A stretch of 64,000 bases of DNA from Streptomyces sp. NRRL S-87. GTDB taxonomy: Bacteria > Actinomycetota > Actinomycetes > Streptomycetales > Streptomycetaceae. Below are positions 60,269 through 64,000 of this stretch, piece by piece. Every line of letters begins with the position of its first letter. Position 1 is the stretch's first letter. The stretch covers positions 44,445-108,444 of the forward strand of contig NZ_JOGB01000018.1 of the NCBI RefSeq assembly GCF_000719335.1, in the 5' to 3' direction. The position numbers were made by a program, and so were the translations under genes. The notes beneath the pieces are model-generated. The model worked only from the letters and a program-made list of their open reading frames with translations, did not search any database and was not told the origin of the DNA.

Positions 60269-60889
60269 TCAGGCCTCCGCCCGGCCGGCACCCCGGAGGT
60301 GCTCGGCGACCACCGCGGCCAGCAGCTCGGACCTGTCCTCGGGCAGACCGAGCAGGACCGCACTGCGGCGCGCCACGTCCCGCAGCTCCGCGATCCGCTC
60401 CTCGGACAGCACACCGGACCCGGCCACCGCCCCGCCCGGGACGCGCTCCCCGCCCGCCGCCGGGACGGCGGCACCCTCGCCCGCCGAGGTCCGCTCCACG
60501 GCCCCCTCAGCCCCCACGGCCCGCAGCGCCAGGCCCTCGCGCGCGCCCTCGCCCCGGCCCCCGGCCCGTCCCGCCCGCCGCCTGGCCAGCCTGCGCCGGA
60601 GCCGGACCACCAGGCCCGCCCCGAGGTCCTGCGACATCGCCTTGACCACTTCGACGGCCACCCCGCAGGCCACGCCGGTGACGACGACCTCGGCCACGCC
60701 TCCGAAGGCGAGCGGATCGTCCTTCACCCGCCCGCGTCCACCGGACCCGCGCCCGACCCGGCGGCCGCCGTCCCCGACGAGGCTCCGCGCCGTCAGCTCG
60801 AACAGCGGCAGCTCCTGCGGGGCGAGGCGGGCCACGATGACCCGCGCCAGCTGCAGGTCAGGAGCTTCCGCCGGCACGACGTCGGCCAT
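60269..60889 (-). CDS. Conserved hypothetical protein preceding the M48 protease
   Basis: A 206-residue protein. It begins MADVVPAEAPDLQLARVIVA, then has one hydrophobic segment (GGVAEVVVTGVACGVAVEVV) followed by a basic region (RLRRRLARRRAGRAGGR), so a single-pass membrane topology is likely. The C-terminus is helical (LSEERIAELRDVARRSAVLL). The start ATG 60889 has GGGAGGGG just upstream. Its stop lies 3 bases from the protease start, so the two are coupled; it may be a regulator or partner of the protease. I recognise no family. Confidence 0.7.
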   Translation of the reverse strand: MADVVPAEAPDLQLARVIVARLAPQELPLFELTARSLVGDGGRRVGRGSGGRGRVKDDPLAFGGVAEVVVTGVACGVAVEVVKAMSQDLGAGLVVRLRRRLARRRAGRAGGRGEGAREGLALRAVGAEGAVERTSAGEGAAVPAAGGERVPGGAVAGSGVLSEERIAELRDVARRSAVLLGLPEDRSELLAAVVAEHLRGAGRAEA

Positions 60890-61042
60890 GTCTGCCCCTC
60901 CCTCCGGCCGCCCCGGAAGAGGCGGTACCAGGAGGGGCAGGCTAGTCGTGCAGCACGCGACCGGACCCGTCGGTTCCAGGTCCTCGGCCCACAACTGGCC
61001 GCGTTCTTGCGCTACTTGGCCGGATCCCACGGCATCCGGGCC

Positions 61043-61062
61043 CCCGGACGACGGCGTCCGGG
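61043..61062 (-). terminator. Hairpin after rsmB
   Basis: An 8-bp stem cccggacg / cgtccggg (61043-61050, 61055-61062) with loop acgg lies 80 bases after the rsmB stop, in the 252-bp gap before the next minus-strand gene. It is a possible terminator; the rest of the gap shows no feature. Confidence 0.5.
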
Positions 61063-61141
61063 CCGACCCGCCGCTCGACCGACCCGACCCACCGGCACGC
61101 GCATCAGCCCACGGACCGCCCGGCAGCCCGCGGGCCCCGCG

Positions 61142-62602
61142 TCACCCGGTGCGCCGCAGCAGTGCCAGGTACATGGCGTCCGTGCCGTGCAGGTGCGGCC
61201 ACAGCTGGACGTCAGGGCCGTCCCCGAGTGCCGGCACACCCGGCATCAGCGGCCGGGCGTCGATCAGTTCGGCGGCCACCGGGTCCGCGCCACCGCGCCC
61301 CGTGAGGATGTCGTCCACGACCACGCGCGTCTCCGCGAGGTGCGGCGAACAGGTCGCGTAACCGACCACGCCGCCCACCCGCACCGCGCTCAACGCCTCG
61401 CGCAGCAGCGCACGTTGCAGCGGCGCGAAGCCGTCCATGTCATCGGGGCGGCGGCGCCAGCGGGCCTCCGGGCGGCGGCGCAGCGCGCCCAGGCCCGAGC
61501 ACGGCACGTCCATCAGGACGCGGTCGAAGCTGCCGGGCCGCCACGGCGGGCGGGTGCCGTCGGCTGCGATGACCTGGTACGGGCCGGGGTTCCCGTCGAG
61601 GGCCCGGGCCACGAGCCGGGCCCGGTGCGGCTGCTTCTCGGAGGCGAGCAGCGCCGCGCCGCGCTCGGCCGCCAGCGCACCCAGCAGCGCCGCCTTGCCG
61701 CCGGGGCCGGCGCAGCCGTCGAGCCACCGCTCGTCACGGCCCTCCAGCGGGGCGTTGGCGAGGGCGATCGCCACCAGCTGGCTGCCCTCGTCCTGCACGC
61801 CCGCGCGGCCCTCCCGCACGGGCCCGATCGCGCCGGGCTCGCCGCCCTCCGCGAGCCGGACGGCGTACGGCGACCAGCGCCCGGGCAGCGCCGACTCCTC
61901 GCCGGCGGCGCCGAGCAGCTCCTCGGCCGTCGAGCGGCCGGGGCGGGCCACCAGCGTCACCTCGGGGCGCTCGTTGTCGGCCTCCAGCAGGTCCTCGATG
62001 CCCGCGCGCCCGCCGCCCAGGGCGTCCCAGAGGGCGGAGACGACCCAGCGCGGGTGCGAGTGCACGACCGCGAGGTGGTCCTCGGCGTCCTCGTCGTACG
62101 GCGGGGCGACCCGCTCCAGCCAGCCGTCGAGGTCGTCCGCCGCGATCTTGCGCAGCACGGCGTTCACGAACTTGGCCCGCCCGTCGCCGAGCACGACCCG
62201 GGCCAGCTCGACAGTGGCCGAGACCGCCGCGTGGGTGGGGATACGGGTGCCGAGCAGCTGGTGGGCGCCCAGCGAGAGGACGTCCAGGACCGGCGGGTCC
62301 ACCTCGCGCAGCGGACGGTCCACGCAGGCGGCGATCACCGCGTCGTACGTGCCCTGGCGGCGCAGCGTGCCGTAGACGAGCTCGGTGGCGAGGGCGGCGT
62401 CACGCGCGTCGAAACTGCCGCCCTTGGCCTCGGCGGCCTCGCGGGCCTTGCGCAGCAGGGGCGGGAGGACGAGGTTGGCGTACGCGTCGCGCTCGTCGAC
62501 CGCCCGCAGGGCCTCGAAGGCGAGGATGCGGACGGGGTCCTTCTGGGGCCGCCGGTACGGCTTGGCCTGCTTGCCGGGACGACGACGGGGCTGCTCGGTC
62601 AC
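61142..62602 (-). CDS. rsmB: 16S rRNA (cytosine-967 C5) methyltransferase
   Basis: A 486-residue enzyme. An N-terminal NusB-like RNA-binding domain (PVRILAFEALRAVDERDAYA and DAALATELVYGTLRR) is followed by an SAM methyltransferase with motif I LDGCAGPGGKAALLGAL. The two conserved cysteines are in MDVPCSGLGALRRRPEARWR and VGYATCSPHLAET. It methylates C967 of 16S rRNA. The start is GTG 62602 (VTEQPRRRPGKQAK), since the preceding open frame is not conserved-looking. It follows fmt by 132 bp on the same strand. Confidence 0.92.
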   Translation of the reverse strand: MTEQPRRRPGKQAKPYRRPQKDPVRILAFEALRAVDERDAYANLVLPPLLRKAREAAEAKGGSFDARDAALATELVYGTLRRQGTYDAVIAACVDRPLREVDPPVLDVLSLGAHQLLGTRIPTHAAVSATVELARVVLGDGRAKFVNAVLRKIAADDLDGWLERVAPPYDEDAEDHLAVVHSHPRWVVSALWDALGGGRAGIEDLLEADNERPEVTLVARPGRSTAEELLGAAGEESALPGRWSPYAVRLAEGGEPGAIGPVREGRAGVQDEGSQLVAIALANAPLEGRDERWLDGCAGPGGKAALLGALAAERGAALLASEKQPHRARLVARALDGNPGPYQVIAADGTRPPWRPGSFDRVLMDVPCSGLGALRRRPEARWRRRPDDMDGFAPLQRALLREALSAVRVGGVVGYATCSPHLAETRVVVDDILTGRGGADPVAAELIDARPLMPGVPALGDGPDVQLWPHLHGTDAMYLALLRRTG

Positions 62603-62734
62603 GTGAAAGGTGCTCCGCTTACGGTGATGGTGCGCGATGTCGCCTTCAGCGTACGTCCCCCGCGCCCCCGCCCCGCGCCACCCGGACCGCCGGTCAGCGG
62701 GCCCACCGAGCAGACCCGCCCGCACGACCGAGGA

Positions 62735-63664
62735 TCAGGCCAGCCGCTCGCCGACGGTGAGCCGGACCCCACGCGCCCAGTCCGCACCCCGCATCGGCTT
62801 CTTCCCCTGCGGCTGCACCCACAGGAGCTCGACCGCGTGCGAGCCGGTCCCCACGTACACGTTGTTCTTCGCCCCCGCGAGCTCACCGGCCGCCAGGTCG
62901 GTCCGCTCCGGAAGCAGCCCCACCGAGATGAGCTTCAGCCGCTCGCCGCGGAAGACCGTCCACGCGCCCGGAGCGGGGTTGCAGCCGCGGACCACCCGGT
63001 CCACGCGCATCGCCGGCGCGGCCCAGTCGACCTTGGCGTCCTCGACGGTGATCTTGGGGGCGAGGGAGATGCCCTCGGCCGGCTGCGGCACCGCGCGCAG
63101 CGCACCGTCCGCGATGCCGTCCATGGTCGCGGCCAGCAGCCCCGCACCCGCGAAGGCCAGTCGGGTCAGCAGGTCGCCGCTGGTGTCGGTCGGCCGGACC
63201 TCCTCGGTGAGCACGCCGTAGAGCGGCCCGGAGTCCAGGCCCTCCTCGATGAGGAAGGTGGAGGCACCGGTCACCTCGTCGCCCGCCATGATCGAGTGCT
63301 GCACGGGCGCCGCGCCGCGCCAGGCCGGCAGCAGCGAGAAGTGCAGGTTGACCCAGCCGCGAGTCGGGATGTCGAGCGCCGACTTGGGCAGCAGGGCGCC
63401 GTAGGCGACCACGGGGCAGCAGTCGGGCGCGATCTCGCGCAGCCGCGCCTGGAACTCCGGGTCACGGGGACGCGTCGGCTTGAGGACCTCGATGCCGGCC
63501 TCCTCCGCGCGCTGCGCGACGGGGCTGGCGACCAGCCGGCGGCCGCGGCCCGCCGGCGCGTCGGGCCGGGTGACGACGGCGGCGACCTCGTGCCGCTCTG
63601 AGGCGATCAGGGCGTCCAGGGCGGGCACGGCCACCTCGGGGGTACCTGCGAAGACGAGCTTCAC
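62735..63664 (-). CDS. fmt: Methionyl-tRNA formyltransferase
   Basis: A 309-residue enzyme that formylates initiator Met-tRNA with 10-formyl-tetrahydrofolate. It starts [20 protein letters not shown], has the folate-binding and catalytic Asn/His in [19 protein letters not shown] with SLLPxxRG, and the Asp segment in [20 protein letters not shown]. The C-terminal tRNA-binding domain includes [21 protein letters not shown] 63664 gives the canonical start, with GAGG 10 bases upstream; an ATG at 63673 would add three residues. It heads the fmt-rsmB transcript. Confidence 0.95.
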   Translation of the reverse strand: MKLVFAGTPEVAVPALDALIASERHEVAAVVTRPDAPAGRGRRLVASPVAQRAEEAGIEVLKPTRPRDPEFQARLREIAPDCCPVVAYGALLPKSALDIPTRGWVNLHFSLLPAWRGAAPVQHSIMAGDEVTGASTFLIEEGLDSGPLYGVLTEEVRPTDTSGDLLTRLAFAGAGLLAATMDGIADGALRAVPQPAEGISLAPKITVEDAKVDWAAPAMRVDRVVRGCNPAPGAWTVFRGERLKLISVGLLPERTDLAAGELAGAKNNVYVGTGSHAVELLWVQPQGKKPMRGADWARGVRLTVGERLA

Positions 63665-63924
63665 TGGGGTCATACCTCGCTTTGCGCTGACTTCATGCTT
63701 CTCTGGAGCAACGGCCCAGTCTACGGCCTGCCTTGCGCCCCCGGCATGCCCGGGAACCACGCCCGACCCCGGGTACGCCCGCCCGCACCCCAACCACCGT
63801 CAGAGGCCGACTGAACCGACCCGGCTCCCGATGTCACTCGAAGCCCCGGACCCCTACCTCGAGGGAGCGCCGTCCCGTGGTGTGTGGGGGAGCCTCTTGA
63901 AGCGTCATGGCAGGCTGGTCCGGA

Positions 63925-63991
63925 GGCAGGCCCGGGCCTGGGGTGGCCGCAGGCCAGGGCGAAGCCCCAAAGCCCCAGGGGTGGGCCTGCC
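63925..63991. repeat. Nested inverted repeat at the window end
   Basis: The 336-bp stretch 63665-64000 has no gene. It carries the fmt promoter region and, near its end, nested inverted repeats: ggcaggccc (63925-63933) with gggcctgcc (63983-63991), and cctgggg (63937-63943) with ccccagg (63973-63979). It may be a terminator or processing structure of the gene lying beyond the window. Confidence 0.45.
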
Positions 63992-64000
63992 GCTGGGGGC

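Noticed and set aside
56945..63601. A plus-strand open frame of more than 2200 codons opposite rpe, the M48 gene, rsmB and fmt
   Set aside because: Very GC-rich genes leave the antisense frame free of stops. The minus-strand genes have clear family motifs, and this frame reads as low-complexity Arg/Pro/Ala sequence.

Overview
The window is a high-GC actinobacterial chromosome segment, almost certainly from a Streptomyces. The GC bias at third codon positions is very strong and GTG starts are common. The housekeeping blocks are in typical Streptomyces arrangements: an FMN-riboswitch rib operon running into hisE-hisG, guaB1, and fmt-rsmB-rpe. There is a secreted chitinase behind a chitin-type direct-repeat promoter, and rare TTA (bldA-type) leucine codons occur in a few accessory genes. 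I found no rRNA, tRNA, CRISPR array or prophage.

Layout. 1-5.2 kb: the riboflavin operon on the minus strand (FMN riboswitch, ribD, ribE, a RibM/PnuC-like transporter, ribBA, ribH), then hisE and the start of hisG. 5.3-12.1 kb: a GH18 chitinase, an NmrA-like SDR protein, a divergent ROK repressor/MFS pair, and a DUF5995 protein. 12.3-18.2 kb: a lysine-degradation set, with a DavB-like lysine 2-monooxygenase, a DavA-like 5-aminovaleramide amidase, an APC permease and an Lrp/AsnC regulator; one secreted protein lies between them. 18.3-22.1 kb: an SGNH hydrolase, an RTX-type calcium-binding protein and a virginiamycin-B-lyase-like propeller. 22.5-26.6 kb: GuaB1 (GMP reductase type), XdhC, and a degenerate IS701-type transposase homologue that looks domesticated.

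26.6-51 kb: the most unusual region. From 50963 down to 27336, 24 minus-strand genes follow one another with no gap above 70 bp and many overlaps. They encode three DJ-1/PfpI proteins, a benzoylformate-decarboxylase-like ThDP enzyme, four NTF2/SnoaL-fold proteins, a GMC oxidoreductase, a VOC protein, an AGE-type epimerase, GlgX, a partner-switching module (two STAS proteins, a HATPase kinase, a SpoIIE phosphatase), a MinD-like ATPase, an aldehyde dehydrogenase, an F420-reductase-like protein, a three-subunit molybdenum hydroxylase, an MFS exporter, and a histidine kinase with an N-terminal cyclic-nucleotide-binding-like domain. A hairpin ends the run; TMEM175, the transposase-like gene and XdhC (the molybdenum-hydroxylase maturation factor) follow. 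Divergent from the head of the array, across a perfect 10-bp inverted repeat, are a UBP-type zinc finger and a receiver-domain/FAD-reductase fusion without the redox CxxC. I read this as one accessory stress/carbonyl-metabolism locus carrying its own signalling.

53-64 kb: a conserved hypothetical, an ABM-domain protein with a TTA codon, a group II truncated hemoglobin, then the minus-strand block fmt-rsmB-(membrane protein, M48 protease)-rpe-SorC regulator-hypothetical. The M48 gene appears to carry a frameshift close to its 3' end.
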